From contig NZ_CP019323.1 of assembly GCF_001971585.1 (NCBI RefSeq), positions 2,160,053 through 2,224,052 of the forward strand: 64,000 nt of DNA. The letters run 5' to 3'. Position numbers and translations under genes: made by a program. This DNA comes from Companilactobacillus allii (GTDB taxonomy: Bacteria; Bacillota; Bacilli; Lactobacillales; Lactobacillaceae). This document shows positions 24,989-34,708 of this stretch, one piece after another. The notes below the pieces were generated by a model. It made no database searches. It saw only the letters and a program-made list of their open reading frames with translations, and was not told the DNA's origin. The stretch's first letter is position 1. Every line of letters begins with the position of its first letter.

Positions 24989-25025
24989 AAGCCAGCATTT
25001 ACTTTACGTAAATGCTGGTTATTTA
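24989..25025. terminator. Bidirectional terminator with TTTACGTAAA core
   Basis: GCCAGCATTTAC (24991-25002) pairs with GTAAATGCTGG around TTTAC. The minus side carries TTTTTT and serves engB; the plus side has a weaker T-rich tail for the phosphatase gene. The stem apex resembles the core of the dispersed repeats at 6945, 11405 and 53277. Confidence 0.88.
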
Positions 25026-25055
25026 TTTAGTCTCAAAAAACTCATTAGTGCTCTT

Positions 25056-25637
25056 TTACATGTGAGCTTCGATCCAAGACCAAACTTCATCTTTACCATA
25101 TTTAGTTTCAGCACTAAATAATTGTAAATCATCGGTTTGATTTATTTGCATTGATTTGTTCACTTGGCTAATTGATTTATTCCATTGATTACGTTTGATC
25201 TTATCCATTTTAGTGGCAACAATCAAAGTTGGAATATGATAATAGCTAACATATTGATACATTGAAATATCATCATCACTTGGAGCATGTCTACCATCAA
25301 CTAATATGACTACCCCCTTTAATACATTCCGTGTAGATAAATACTCTTCAATCATCGTTCCGAATTCTTCACGTTGCTTTTTAGAAACCTTTGCGAATCC
25401 ATATCCGGGAACATCAACTAAATATAGTTGTTCTTCAATATTATAGAAATTTAACGTCTGGGTCTTACCAGGAGTACTAGACGTTCTCGCAAAGCTTTTT
25501 CGATTTATTAGTGTATTTATTAATGAAGACTTTCCAACGTTAGAACGGCCTAATAAGGCTATTTCAGGGTATCCTTCATCTGGATACTGTTTAGAACTTA
25601 CTGCGCTCAAGTTCATAGATACATTATTTACTTGCAT
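25056..25637 (-). CDS. engB: Ribosome-biogenesis GTPase YsxC/EngB
   Basis: A 193-residue GTPase needed for late assembly of the large ribosomal subunit. G motifs are in order: GRSNVGKSS (G1, about 31-39), TPGKTQT (G2), DVPGYGFA (G3) and TKMDK (G4), all typical of YihA/YsxC. It follows clpX and tig on the same strand, a conserved arrangement in lactobacilli, although clpX has its own terminator. Confidence 0.96.
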   Translation of the reverse strand: MQVNNVSMNLSAVSSKQYPDEGYPEIALLGRSNVGKSSLINTLINRKSFARTSSTPGKTQTLNFYNIEEQLYLVDVPGYGFAKVSKKQREEFGTMIEEYLSTRNVLKGVVILVDGRHAPSDDDISMYQYVSYYHIPTLIVATKMDKIKRNQWNKSISQVNKSMQINQTDDLQLFSAETKYGKDEVWSWIEAHM

Positions 25638-25696
25638 AATTCACCTCAATGTAAGTATTTTATCATAATTAATAGTATAAATAGACCTCTGTCCAT

Positions 25697-25722
25697 AAAA
25701 AAAGGTTGCCACTAGGCAACCT
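25697..25722 (-). terminator. Terminator with the clpX stop codon in its loop
   Basis: AGGTTGCC and GGCAACCT form an 8-bp stem around TAGT, followed by TTTTTTT on the minus strand. The TAG of clpX (25714-25712) is in the loop, so the last clpX codons form the left arm. Confidence 0.92.
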
Positions 25723-26965
25723 CCCCATCTTTAAGAATCAATTCTGGTTTTTTGATTTTACGAACGGCATCCTTTGTTACTTTAATGCGTTCAATATCAT
25801 CACGTCCAGGAACTTCAAACATTGTATCCAACATTGTCTCTTCAACAATTGAACGCAATCCACGAGCACCAGTATTACGTTCGATTGACATCTTAGCAAT
25901 CTCTTGTAATGCACCGTCTGTAAATTGTAGTTTCGCACCATCAAGTGACAATAGTTCTTGATATTGCTTAATAAGAGCGTTCTTTGGCTTAGTTAAAATA
26001 TTAACCAAATCTTCTTCAGTAAGCTTCTCTAGAGCAGTAACTATTGGAATACGACCGATAAATTCTGGAATGATACCAAACTTCATCAAATCTTCAGGAA
26101 TGATTTGTTGCATTAGACTTTCTTCTTCATCGATTGACTTAGCTTCTGTCTGTTCTGCACCAAATCCAATTGTCTTATCGCCTAAACGGTTCTTAACAAT
26201 TTGTTCGATTCCATCAAAGGCACCACCAACAATGAATAAGATATTAGTTGTGTCAATTTGAATAAGTTCTTGTTGCGGATGCTTTCTACCACCCTGTGGT
26301 GGCACACTAGCGATTGTTCCTTCAAGTATTTTTAACAATGCTTGTTGGACACCCTCACCTGAGACATCACGAGTTATAGATACATTTTCACTCTTTTTAG
26401 ATATTTTATCGATTTCATCGATATAGACAATACCATGTTCTGCTTTTTCAACATCAAAGTCAGCATTTTGCAATAACTTAAGCAAGATATTCTCAACATC
26501 CTCACCAACATAACCAGCCTCAGTTAATGTTGTTGCATCAGCTATAGCAAATGGAACCTTTAAGATACGGGCTAATGTTTGAGCTAAGAATGTTTTACCT
26601 GAACCAGTAGGTCCAATTAAAGCAATATTACTCTTTTGAAGCTCAGTATCTCCATCCTTTGAATGTTCCATTTTATTAATTCTCTTGTAGTGATTATAAA
26701 CAGCAACTGAAAGTGCACGCTTAGCGTCAACTTGTCCAATAACATAATCATCAAGAATTTTTTTAATTTGTAATGGTGTTGGGATATTATCTAGGTCCAA
26801 TGGAGCGCTATCTTTTAGTTCTTCATCTATAATCTCTTTACATAAATCGATACATTCGTTACAAATGTATACGCCAGGTCCAGCAACGATCTTTTTAACT
26901 TGATCTTGTGTCTTTCCACAGAAAGAACAACTGATTGTACCCGTAGTTTCTGTACTATCAAACAT
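25712..26965 (-). CDS. clpX: ATP-dependent Clp protease ATP-binding subunit ClpX
   Basis: Hexameric AAA+ unfoldase feeding proteins to ClpP. From the ATG at 26965 the chain has 417 residues: a zinc-binding domain with C13, C16, C35 and C38 ([14 protein letters not shown]), Walker A GPTGSGKT (118-125), GYVGEDVE pore-loop region, Walker B VYIDEIDK, and sensor 2 GARGLR. AAGGAG lies upstream; an ATG at 26971 is also possible but is very close to that site. The gene is monocistronic or weakly linked to tig, which has its own terminator. Confidence 0.96.
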   Translation of the reverse strand: MFDSTETTGTISCSFCGKTQDQVKKIVAGPGVYICNECIDLCKEIIDEELKDSAPLDLDNIPTPLQIKKILDDYVIGQVDAKRALSVAVYNHYKRINKMEHSKDGDTELQKSNIALIGPTGSGKTFLAQTLARILKVPFAIADATTLTEAGYVGEDVENILLKLLQNADFDVEKAEHGIVYIDEIDKISKKSENVSITRDVSGEGVQQALLKILEGTIASVPPQGGRKHPQQELIQIDTTNILFIVGGAFDGIEQIVKNRLGDKTIGFGAEQTEAKSIDEEESLMQQIIPEDLMKFGIIPEFIGRIPIVTALEKLTEEDLVNILTKPKNALIKQYQELLSLDGAKLQFTDGALQEIAKMSIERNTGARGLRSIVEETMLDTMFEVPGRDDIERIKVTKDAVRKIKKPELILKDGEVA

Positions 26966-27048
26966 ATGCATATTCTCCTTCAATAGTTCCGATACTTTGA
27001 AAGTCTAGCATTTAAGACGATTCTAGTAAAGTAATTAGTTTAATGAAT

Positions 27049-27071
27049 AAAAAAAGAGGCCTACGGCCTCC
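27049..27071 (-). terminator. Terminator after tig
   Basis: GAGGCC, GTA, GGCCTC then seven T on the minus strand, directly after the tig stop codon. Confidence 0.88.
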
Positions 27072-27079
27072 ACATAAAC

Positions 27080-28366
27080 TTATTTTTCTTCAGCGGAATC
27101 AACGATCATTTCAATTGCATTCTTAGCAGCAATATCATGAGCCAACATATCATCTGTCAAAGCTTTTCTAACAGCAGATTCTTCCATGTTGTATTCATCA
27201 GCTAATGACTTGATTTCAGACTTGATCTCATCTTCAGAAGGTTTGATGTTTTCTTTAGCAACAATTGCTTCGATAACCAAGTCAGTCTTAACACGTTCTT
27301 GTGCATCACTAGCAAATTGTTTCTTCAAATCATCTTCACTTGTACCTGTCATTTGATAGTACAATTTAGGATCGATACCTTGACGTTGCAAATTAGCCAT
27401 GTATTGGTTCATTTGGTTATCAACTTCTGTATCAATCATTGCTTGAGGAATGTCATCAATCTTAGCATTCTTAACAGCAGCAGAAATTACTTCTTCTTGA
27501 ATAGCATCTTCAGCAGCTTGTTTCTTTTGATCCTTTAATTCATCATGAATCTTCTTCTTAAGATCATCAAGTGTGTCAACATCTTCGTCAACGTCTTTGG
27601 CAAAGTCATCATCTAATTTAGGTAATTCCTTTGTTTTAACTTCATGAATCTTTGTCTTAAAGATTGCATCCTTACCAGCAAGTTCCTTAGCTTGATAGTC
27701 TTCTGGGAATGTAACTTTTACATCAACATCCTCATCAGCACTATGACCAACTAAAGCTTCTTCGAATCCAGGAATGAATGAGTTTGAACCCAATTCTAGT
27801 GAGTAGTTTTGTGCACTACCACCATCGAATTCTTCACCATCAACTGTACCGACATAGTCAATAACAACTGTGTCGCCATTTTCAGCTTTACCATCTTTAA
27901 GAATCAATTCAGCTTGTTGCTTTTGTAATTCTTCAAGACGAGCATCAACATCAGTCTTCATAACATTTCTTTTTTGCTTCTTAACTTCTAGACCTTTGTA
28001 ATCGCCAAGTTCAACTTCTGGTTTAACAGTGATTGTTGCACTGATAGCCCATGGTTGATCTTTATCCATTGAATCAACACTGATTTCTGGTTGATCAACT
28101 GGTTCTACTTTAGTCTCATCGACAGCTTTTTGATATGCATCTGGTAAAACGCTATTCAAAGCATCTTCATAAAGTGCTTCTTCACCGTACATACGGTTAA
28201 AAATTTGACGAGGAACGCGACCCTTTCTGAATCCAGGAACGTTCAAGCTCTTCTTTACACGATTAAAGGCAGTATCTAAGCCCTTCTTAATTGTGTCTTG
28301 GTCAATTTCAAATTTTAATTCACCAGTATTATTTTCTTTTTTTGTAAATTTAGCCTTAGCAGACAT
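27080..28366 (-). CDS. tig: Trigger factor
   Basis: Ribosome-associated chaperone and peptidyl-prolyl isomerase. The 428 residues have the ribosome-binding signature [12 protein letters not shown] at about residues 41-52, an FKBP-type domain near 150-245 ([20 protein letters not shown]), and a long acidic and helical C-terminal chaperone domain. GGAGG precedes the ATG. It heads the tig-clpX-engB neighbourhood. Confidence 0.97.
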   Translation of the reverse strand: MSAKAKFTKKENNTGELKFEIDQDTIKKGLDTAFNRVKKSLNVPGFRKGRVPRQIFNRMYGEEALYEDALNSVLPDAYQKAVDETKVEPVDQPEISVDSMDKDQPWAISATITVKPEVELGDYKGLEVKKQKRNVMKTDVDARLEELQKQQAELILKDGKAENGDTVVIDYVGTVDGEEFDGGSAQNYSLELGSNSFIPGFEEALVGHSADEDVDVKVTFPEDYQAKELAGKDAIFKTKIHEVKTKELPKLDDDFAKDVDEDVDTLDDLKKKIHDELKDQKKQAAEDAIQEEVISAAVKNAKIDDIPQAMIDTEVDNQMNQYMANLQRQGIDPKLYYQMTGTSEDDLKKQFASDAQERVKTDLVIEAIVAKENIKPSEDEIKSEIKSLADEYNMEESAVRKALTDDMLAHDIAAKNAIEMIVDSAEEK

Positions 28367-28405
28367 TTTATCCCTCCGGTATATTTCACGATCTCATACT
28401 TTGTA

Positions 28406-28434
28406 ATATTACCCTAAAATGGCAACATTGTAAA
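28406..28434 (-). promoter_or_regulatory. Promoter of tig
   Basis: Minus strand TTTACA (28434-28429), 17 bases, TAATAT (28411-28406). A second TATAAT on the same strand at 28483-28478 may be an additional upstream promoter. Confidence 0.6.
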
Positions 28435-28516
28435 TATTTCACGTTAATTCTAAGTCTTTTTAGACAACTCCATAGTATTATAGAATACTTTGACCCATTT
28501 TGTACAAAAATTATAC

Positions 28517-28552
28517 AAAAAAAAGAGCTGAGAATTGTCTCAACTCTTTTTT
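28517..28552 (-). terminator. Terminator after tuf
   Basis: An 11-bp stem (AAGAGTTGAGA with TCTCAGCTCTT) and loop CAAT, followed by TTTTTTT on the minus strand. Confidence 0.92.
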
Positions 28553-28568
28553 AACAGTCTCAAAGAGA

Positions 28569-29759
28569 TTAGTCTAAGATATCTGTAACAACACCAGCAC
28601 CAACAGTACGTCCACCTTCACGAACAGTGAAACGTGTACCACTTTCAATGGCAACTGGAGCAATCAAGTCAACTTCAAAAGTCACTTGGTCACCAGGCAT
28701 AACCATTTCAACGCCATCTGGTAATTCGATAACACCAGTAACGTCAGTAGTATGGAAGTAGAATTGAGGACGGTAGTTTGAGAAGAATGGAGTATGACGT
28801 CCACCTTCTTCTTTAGACATGATATAAACTTCACCCTTGAATTTTGTGTGAGTTTGAATTGAACCTGGCTTAGCAAGAACTTGTCCACGTTCAACTTGAT
28901 CACGGTTAATACCACGAAGAAGAACACCAACGTTATCTCCGGCTTCACCAAGATCCAATGTCTTACGGAACATTTCTAGTCCAGTAACAGTTGATTTTTC
29001 AGCTTCTTCTTTCAAACCAACAATTTCAACTTCATCACCGACTTTAACTTCACCACGGTCGATACGACCAGAAGCAACAGTACCACGTCCAGTGATTGTA
29101 AATACGTCTTCAACAGGCATCATAAATGGCTTGTCTGTTTCACGTACAGGAGTTGGGATATATTCATCAACGACATCAAGTAGTTCTTCAACATGCTTGA
29201 TTTCCTCAGGATCGCCTTCAAGAGCCTTCAAAGCTGATCCACGGACAACAGGAGTGTCATCACCAGGATAATCGTATTCTGAAAGTAATTCACGAACTTC
29301 CATCTCAACAAGGTCAACAAGTTCGTCATCATCAACAAGATCAGTCTTGTTTAAGAATACAACGATGTATTCAACACCAACTTGGCGAGCCAATAAGATG
29401 TGTTCACGTGTTTGTGGCATAGGACCATCAGTAGCAGCAACAACAAGGATGGCACCATCCATTTGTGCAGCACCGGTGATCATATTTTTAACGTAATCAG
29501 CATGTCCTGGAGCATCAATATGTGCATAGTGACGCTTTTCAGTTTCATACTCAACGTGAGCTGTGTTGATAGTAATCCCACGTTCTTTTTCTTCTGGGGC
29601 CTTATCAATATCAGCATAATCCTCAGCCTTAGCTAAACCTTTATCAGCTAAAACCTTTGTGATTGCTGCTGTAAGTGTAGTCTTACCGTGGTCAACGTGA
29701 CCAATTGTCCCAATATTTACATGGGGCTTAGTTCTCTCATAATGTTCTTTTTCTGCCAT
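28569..29759 (-). CDS. tuf: Elongation factor Tu
   Basis: GTPase that delivers aminoacyl-tRNA to the ribosome. The 396 residues contain GHVDHGKTT (19-27), the effector region [25 protein letters not shown], and the C-terminal beta-barrel domains ending in VVTDILD. AGGAGG precedes the ATG. It is monocistronic here with its own strong promoter and terminator. Confidence 0.99.
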   Translation of the reverse strand: MAEKEHYERTKPHVNIGTIGHVDHGKTTLTAAITKVLADKGLAKAEDYADIDKAPEEKERGITINTAHVEYETEKRHYAHIDAPGHADYVKNMITGAAQMDGAILVVAATDGPMPQTREHILLARQVGVEYIVVFLNKTDLVDDDELVDLVEMEVRELLSEYDYPGDDTPVVRGSALKALEGDPEEIKHVEELLDVVDEYIPTPVRETDKPFMMPVEDVFTITGRGTVASGRIDRGEVKVGDEVEIVGLKEEAEKSTVTGLEMFRKTLDLGEAGDNVGVLLRGINRDQVERGQVLAKPGSIQTHTKFKGEVYIMSKEEGGRHTPFFSNYRPQFYFHTTDVTGVIELPDGVEMVMPGDQVTFEVDLIAPVAIESGTRFTVREGGRTVGAGVVTDILD

Positions 29760-29837
29760 TACAAAGAATCCTCCTAAAATTTCATTTCATAAGATTTATC
29801 CAAAGAAAATGTTCTTTAGATGGCTCTTTACTGAAAA

Positions 29838-29865
29838 ATTATACTACTTTCAGAGGCGAAAGCAA
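29838..29865 (-). promoter_or_regulatory. Promoter of tuf
   Basis: Minus strand TTGCTT (29865-29860), 16 bases, TATAAT (29843-29838). The leader of about 75 bases ends at AGGAGG. Confidence 0.75.
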
Positions 29866-29965
29866 AGTAATTCAGTATAACTCGCCTACTAAAAATATAC
29901 TCTTTGGATTATACGGGGCGCAGTTAAAATTGTAAATACTATTCTTGAAAAAAGTTTACATAATT

Positions 29966-30916
29966 TCACTGTTGAAAGGTATTAATCAAAGAATCAAACC
30001 TTTTTATCCATTTTTTCACTTTTGGAAGCTCCGGACTGTCTCCTACTTGAGACTCATCTAGTAAACCATACCTCAAAAGGAATACTTTTGTCCAGAGTGC
30101 AGGTGTTTTTATAATATTTTCTCCAAAAGGATACACCATTGCTGCATATAACGATAGTTCACTGCGCATATTTTCAAGCTGAACTTCATTTTCACTATTT
30201 ATCAGAATCTTTTCCAATTCGTCACACATTTCTAAATAAACATTTGTTGATAAAATTGGTTTTAATTTTGATGGATTAAATTTGTTGTTATCACCATAAA
30301 AAGAAATATCCATATCCTTATCAATACCCAATTTAAAAAGATTTTCAACAGTTTCACTTTTCAATAGTGGATGTAGTAGTGGATTATTCAACAAAGTCTG
30401 GGCGGCTTTTAAATAATTCTTATTATCAAACTCTCTTAAACTACGCAGTAATTGAATCTGATCAATCACTGGTTGAGTAACAATTGAATTCAATGAGGCC
30501 TCTATTTTATTCATACGAGGTTTAAAAGAACGATTATGCCTATTTTCAGATAATTGTACTCTGTTACCAAACTCATCAATAAATGCCTTTTTAATAGTTG
30601 AAAGCGGATTCGTTGCATAAAAATAAAGCATCTGGTTAGCCAATAAATAATCATTATTTTCAATAACAATATCAGTCGCCAAATTTGCAGCATCAGGATC
30701 ACTCAAATAATAATTGAAATAATCCAAAATGACTGCCTCAGCTTCATCTGCTCGCTTAGAATTCAACAACGAAGAAGCAAGCCCTTGATTGATTTCAAAA
30801 GATTGCTCTATCCCATATGCTTGAGAATATAAATCAGTGGCATCATCCCAATTTCCCTTATCACAGGCCTCATCTGCCTGATCCAAAATACGTTTCAAAT
30901 TATCTGAGTCGTCCAT
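29966..30916 (-). CDS. Tetratricopeptide-like protein of unknown function
   Basis: A 316-residue soluble protein. Residues about 1-95 read as TPR-like helix pairs (ILDQADEACDKGNWDDATDLY, GLASSLLNSKRADEAEAVI), and residues 145-200 look like a further degenerate set. The rest is helical and acidic. No catalytic motif, signal peptide or membrane span is visible. It follows rnjB by 39 bases and probably shares its transcript, which could link it to RNA turnover. TPR proteins usually serve protein-protein contacts; no specific role can be assigned. Confidence 0.75.
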   Translation of the reverse strand: MDDSDNLKRILDQADEACDKGNWDDATDLYSQAYGIEQSFEINQGLASSLLNSKRADEAEAVILDYFNYYLSDPDAANLATDIVIENNDYLLANQMLYFYATNPLSTIKKAFIDEFGNRVQLSENRHNRSFKPRMNKIEASLNSIVTQPVIDQIQLLRSLREFDNKNYLKAAQTLLNNPLLHPLLKSETVENLFKLGIDKDMDISFYGDNNKFNPSKLKPILSTNVYLEMCDELEKILINSENEVQLENMRSELSLYAAMVYPFGENIIKTPALWTKVFLLRYGLLDESQVGDSPELPKVKKWIKRFDSLINTFQQ

Positions 30917-30938
30917 AAAGTACCTCTTTATAATAATA

Positions 30939-30956
30939 GATCGACCGAAGTCGACC
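30939..30956 (-). other. UUCG-tetraloop hairpin between rnjB and the TPR gene
   Basis: GGTCGAC, TTCG, GTCGATC on the minus strand: seven pairs including one G-U closed on a C(UUCG)G tetraloop, overlapping the rnjB stop codon. There is no T run after it, so it is more likely an RNA stability or processing element than a terminator. Confidence 0.5.
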
Positions 30957-32653
30957 TAATTTTTGGATTTTCTATGCCTATTTTGGTTAACTTCCATAAT
31001 TACGGGCAATATAACTGGATGACGGTTAGTTTGTTCATACAAGAAATGGTTCAACTTATCACGAACACCTTGTTTCAAATCTGACCAATCAAAGTCCTTA
31101 CTATTTTGAAGATAATCAACGATTGTATCAACAATAATATCTGAGCTTTCGCTTAATAGATCACGACTAGCACGCATGTAAACAAATCCACGTGCCGTTA
31201 TTTTAGGCTTAGCAACGACTTTTTTCTTTTTACGATCAATCGTAGCTACTGCGATGAAAACACCATCTTCGGCCAATAATTCACGATCACGCAATACAAT
31301 ACTACCAATATCACCTACACCAATACCATCAATCATTGTATCTCCGGCGTCTACACCTTTACCTTGATAAAATTGTCCGTTTTCATAATTCAAAACGTCA
31401 CCTTTTTTAGTAAGGAAAATGTTTTGGTAAGGAATACCTGTTTCATGTGCGATTTTTGCATGTGCATCTAATAGTCTATATTCGCCTTGAATAGGCACAA
31501 CGTTTTCTGGAGTTAATAAATTAATCATCAACTGTAAATCGGATTTGTTAGCATGTCCTGAAGAATGCTTCTCATCCCCTAATGATTTAACCTCTGCACC
31601 AGTACGATAAATAGCATCACGTGTTTTAGCAAATGTTGTATCCATAGCGTGTGAAGGAGTTGTAGCAATAAATACTAGATCTCCTTCTACAATTTGGAAC
31701 TTAGTCTTAGCGGCTGGATTAGCCATTTTTTGCAATAGCTTAATTGGCTCACCCATTCGTCCAGTTTCAATCACAACCAATTTATTTTGATCAATATCTT
31801 TTAATTCTTGTGTATTAACAAGTAAATTTTCATTAGGAATTTTTAAATAGCCCAATTTCATAGCCGTTTTAAGAATCTTTTCTGCATCAGTTCCTGATAA
31901 ATAAACACGATGATCAGTCTTATCAGCGGCATCCATTACTTGTTGCATTCTTTGGATATTTGAAGCCACTTGAGCAACAATTATACGTCCATTATGATAA
32001 CTGAAAGTATCCAAAATATACTCATAAATATCACGTTCACTTGAATTTTCATAGGGTGATTCAGCGTTTGCAGAGTCACTTAACAATGCAAGAACCTTCT
32101 CGTCACCTATCTTAGCGATTCGAGCGTAATCAGTCTTGTAGGTTGGAACAGCAGCTTGATCAAACTTGAAATCACCAGTGTAAACAATCTGTCCTTCAGT
32201 AGTCTTAACGACGATACCTAAAGATCCTGGGATTGAGTGCGTAGTTTTAAAGAAAGATACTGTTGCTTCATCAAAGTCAATGGCTGTACTTTCGTCAATA
32301 ACATGGAAATTATCAAATTTTTTGCTTCTTTTATCATTAAAACAAACAATTTTTGCTAATTCGATAGTCATTTCAGATCCAAATACTGGAATATCATAGT
32401 CACCTATTAAATATGGCAATGCTCCTATTGCGTCAGCATGTCCGTGTGATAAGAAAATTCCAACGACTTTATCGATATTTTGCTTGATGTAAGTCATATC
32501 AGGTACAACTACATCTATCCCATATAAGTCATTATCAGGATACTGTAGTCCAATATCCAAAATATAAATCTCATCATTCACTTCAACAGCATACATATTT
32601 TTGCCGTTTTCACGTACTCCACTTAAAAGTACAATCTTAATCTTTTTGCTCAT
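30956..32653 (-). CDS. rnjB: Ribonuclease J2 (degenerate active site)
   Basis: Second RNase J of the cell, a metallo-beta-lactamase/beta-CASP protein of 565 residues. In this copy the HxHxDH metal motif reads HGHADA (H70, H72, D74, A75), and a later motif that is PIHGEYR in J1 reads PIQGEYR. In Bacillus, J2 has low activity and acts mainly in a complex with J1; the changes here fit that. Motifs TTHSIPGSLG and SSGHANKSD are otherwise kept. The ATG at 32653 is preferred over one at 32668 because GAGAG lies nine bases upstream. It is probably cotranscribed with the downstream TPR gene. Confidence 0.9.
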   Translation of the reverse strand: MSKKIKIVLLSGVRENGKNMYAVEVNDEIYILDIGLQYPDNDLYGIDVVVPDMTYIKQNIDKVVGIFLSHGHADAIGALPYLIGDYDIPVFGSEMTIELAKIVCFNDKRSKKFDNFHVIDESTAIDFDEATVSFFKTTHSIPGSLGIVVKTTEGQIVYTGDFKFDQAAVPTYKTDYARIAKIGDEKVLALLSDSANAESPYENSSERDIYEYILDTFSYHNGRIIVAQVASNIQRMQQVMDAADKTDHRVYLSGTDAEKILKTAMKLGYLKIPNENLLVNTQELKDIDQNKLVVIETGRMGEPIKLLQKMANPAAKTKFQIVEGDLVFIATTPSHAMDTTFAKTRDAIYRTGAEVKSLGDEKHSSGHANKSDLQLMINLLTPENVVPIQGEYRLLDAHAKIAHETGIPYQNIFLTKKGDVLNYENGQFYQGKGVDAGDTMIDGIGVGDIGSIVLRDRELLAEDGVFIAVATIDRKKKKVVAKPKITARGFVYMRASRDLLSESSDIIVDTIVDYLQNSKDFDWSDLKQGVRDKLNHFLYEQTNRHPVILPVIMEVNQNRHRKSKN

Positions 32654-32793
32654 CTTTTCATCTCTCATTTCATATAAATAGCATAGATCATAATATCTGA
32701 ATGTGTTTTTTTAAGTCTTAAATCAACTTAAGACTACTCGAGCTATACCTATGGTTTATTCTATCACACCAGTATGCAATAATGAAATTATGT

Positions 32794-32829
32794 AAAAAAA
32801 ATAGGAGGTCCCATAAAGGAACTTCCTAT
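32794..32829 (-). terminator. Terminator after rpsO
   Basis: ATAGGAAGTTCC and GGGACCTCCTAT form an imperfect stem followed by seven or more T on the minus strand. Confidence 0.9.
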
Positions 32830-32839
32830 CTAATTATTA

Positions 32840-33109
32840 TTAACGACGTAGACCAAGTGATTGGATCAATTCACGGTAACGTTGAACATCATTATCTCTA
32901 AGATATTTAAGTAAGTTACGACGGTGACCAATTTTCTTTAACAAACCAACATATGAATGGTGGTCTTTCTTGTTAACTTTCAAGTGATCGTTCAATGAGT
33001 TAATATCGTATGTTAAAACAGCAATTTGTACTTCTGGAGAACCTGTGTCTCCTTCTTTACGAGCGTATTGCTTAATAATTTCTGTTTTCTTTTCTTTTGA
33101 AATAGCCAT
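32840..33109 (-). CDS. rpsO: 30S ribosomal protein S15
   Basis: An 89-residue protein of the 30S platform binding 16S r[34 protein letters not shown], and [21 protein letters not shown] are characteristic. The ATG at 33109 has AAAGGTG upstream; an in-frame GTG three codons earlier lies inside that binding site and is rejected. It is monocistronic. Confidence 0.98.
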   Translation of the reverse strand: MAISKEKKTEIIKQYARKEGDTGSPEVQIAVLTYDINSLNDHLKVNKKDHHSYVGLLKKIGHRRNLLKYLRDNDVQRYRELIQSLGLRR

Positions 33110-33137
33110 TTCATTCACCTTTTCCTATAAGATTTAG

Positions 33138-33180
33138 CCAAACTATGCAATACGTTGGTGAATCGCATAACAGAGTATGG
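33138..33180 (-). promoter_or_regulatory. Candidate S15 autoregulatory leader structure
   Basis: On the minus strand CCATACT and ATGC pair with GCAT and AGTTTGG across an internal loop, 30-70 bases before the rpsO ATG. S15 represses its own mRNA through leader structures in several bacteria, and the structures differ between lineages. The function here is inference. Confidence 0.4.
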
Positions 33181-33251
33181 TTAATACAACTAAATAATTT
33201 ACTACACTTACGCAACATTTTCAAGTATAATAAAAAAAGTCAAACAATTCA

Positions 33252-33280
33252 TTGCATTGAAACTATTGATTATGTATAAT
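33252..33280 (+). promoter_or_regulatory. Promoter of rpsT
   Basis: TTGCAT (33252-33257), 17 bases, consensus TATAAT (33275-33280); start near 33287, about 40 bases before the ATG. Confidence 0.75.
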
Positions 33281-33326
33281 TCTATGTATTGAGTTTAAGT
33301 TTAAAAGGTAATCGGAGGTGAAATAT

Positions 33327-33575
33327 ATGCCACAAATTAAATCAGCTATCAAGCGTGTAAAGCAACAGGAAAAGGCCAGCCTTCGCAACACTTCACAAAG
33401 AAGTGCAATGCGTTCAGCTATCAAAAACTTTGAAACATCAGCTACTAACAACGCTGATAACAAGGACGACTTGTTCCGTACAGCAGTTCGCGCAATTGAT
33501 ATGGCTAAGTCAAAAGGCCTAATCAAAGCAAACAAAGCAGCTCGTGATAAGTCAAGACTTGCTAAGATGAACTAA
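33327..33575 (+). CDS. rpsT: 30S ribosomal protein S20
   Basis: An 82-residue, Lys/Arg/Ala-rich helical protein of the 30S subunit. It begins [18 protein letters not shown] and ends [14 protein letters not shown], both typical. The ATG at 33327 has GGAGG eight bases upstream; an earlier in-frame GTG at 33318 overlaps that site. It is monocistronic on the plus strand, convergent with holA. Confidence 0.97.
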   Translation: MPQIKSAIKRVKQQEKASLRNTSQRSAMRSAIKNFETSATNNADNKDDLFRTAVRAIDMAKSKGLIKANKAARDKSRLAKMN

Positions 33576-33632
33576 TTAATCTAAGTAATTAATGTAAGCA
33601 GCTATTATGTTGCTTATTTTTTTACTCAAAAT

Positions 33633-33677
33633 AAAAAGAACTGGTATTTTACGAAAGTAAATATCAGTTCTTTTTTT
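33633..33677. terminator. Bidirectional terminator between rpsT and holA
   Basis: AAGAACTGGTATTTTAC and GTAAATATCAGTTCTT form a long stem on a GAAA tetraloop, with T runs on both strands. The upper stem (TATTTTAC/GTAAATA) resembles the dispersed TTTACGTAAGTAAA core. Confidence 0.9.
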
Positions 33678-33694
33678 GCTTTATTAATAATTTT

Positions 33695-34708
33695 TTAGGC
33701 GTATTTTGCAATAAACAGATCAAATAACAACTCTTTATCACCCTGGCCAGATTTGATTTGATAATCCAAGTTAACAATGGCATCAAACATCTCAGTTAAT
33801 TGCCCTAGTTGAATATTTTGACCTTGTTTTAAAGTCATTTTTACTCTATAAGGATTAACCTTTAGATTTTTAGCAATAGTGCCCTCAGTTAACCCTCGAC
33901 TGCTCAATACTTTAGTTTGGATCAGAATTCTTAATTGTGACATAATAATTGCCACCAACAAGATTGGATCAATTTTTTGAAGTAAAAATTGACTGTACAA
34001 TTCCTCTGCTTGATAAATATTCTTATTCAAAATCTGATTCATTAAATCAAAAATATCATCATCCAAACTCTGAGGAACTAACTCATTCACAGCCTTAATA
34101 TCTATCTTTTTAGATTTTAAAGCATAGATTTTTAATTTATCCATTTGATTTATGATTTGTGAGTAATTTGACTTAGTTTTATTAATCAATAATTCTAACG
34201 CATCTTGATTTATTTCATACCCAGATCTCTTCAAATCAGCTTTAACTGTACGAACTAATAGGTAACTATCCATTTGGCTTGCATCTACATTGGTTGCAAG
34301 CTTCTTTAATTGCTTAACTACTTTTTTACGCGCATCTAATTTGTCATATGTCGCAAATATAACCAATATTGTCGATGGTGTTGGATTTTGAATATAACGT
34401 ATTAATAAATCAGGATTCTGTTCTACTGCATTCTTAGTTTTTTGTGATGACATAAAATATGGTCTATCGACAAAGACTAGCCTTCGTTCACCAAAGAAAG
34501 GAGCTGAAATAGCTTCATTTATCATATCTTCTAATGATGACTCTTCCAAATCAAAACTAGAAAAATTCATATCTTGTTCTTCAGGCGACATCAAATTTCT
34601 AAAAAGTTCTTTAATTTGTTTTATAAATACCTGTTCATTTCCTGTCACCAAATAAACATTATCAATATTGTTACTATTTAGCTTTTGTGTTAATTCTGCT
34701 ATCTTCAA
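33695..34708 (-). CDS. holA: DNA polymerase III subunit delta
   Basis: Clamp-loader subunit that opens the sliding clamp. The 337 residues match the HolA family: VYLVTGNEQVFIKQIKELF at the start, the FFGERRLVFVDRPYFM segment, a middle AAA-like fold without Walker motifs, and a helical C-terminal collar domain ending LLFDLFIAKYA. It overlaps the end of comEC by 35 bases, the usual comEC-holA arrangement in Firmicutes. Confidence 0.93.
   Translation of the reverse strand: MKIAELTQKLNSNNIDNVYLVTGNEQVFIKQIKELFRNLMSPEEQDMNFSSFDLEESSLEDMINEAISAPFFGERRLVFVDRPYFMSSQKTKNAVEQNPDLLIRYIQNPTPSTILVIFATYDKLDARKKVVKQLKKLATNVDASQMDSYLLVRTVKADLKRSGYEINQDALELLINKTKSNYSQIINQMDKLKIYALKSKKIDIKAVNELVPQSLDDDIFDLMNQILNKNIYQAEELYSQFLLQKIDPILLVAIIMSQLRILIQTKVLSSRGLTEGTIAKNLKVNPYRVKMTLKQGQNIQLGQLTEMFDAIVNLDYQIKSGQGDKELLFDLFIAKYA

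Noticed and set aside
28682-28951. Minus-strand 89-codon frame inside tuf
   Set aside because: It is out of frame within the highly conserved tuf gene with no start signals of its own.
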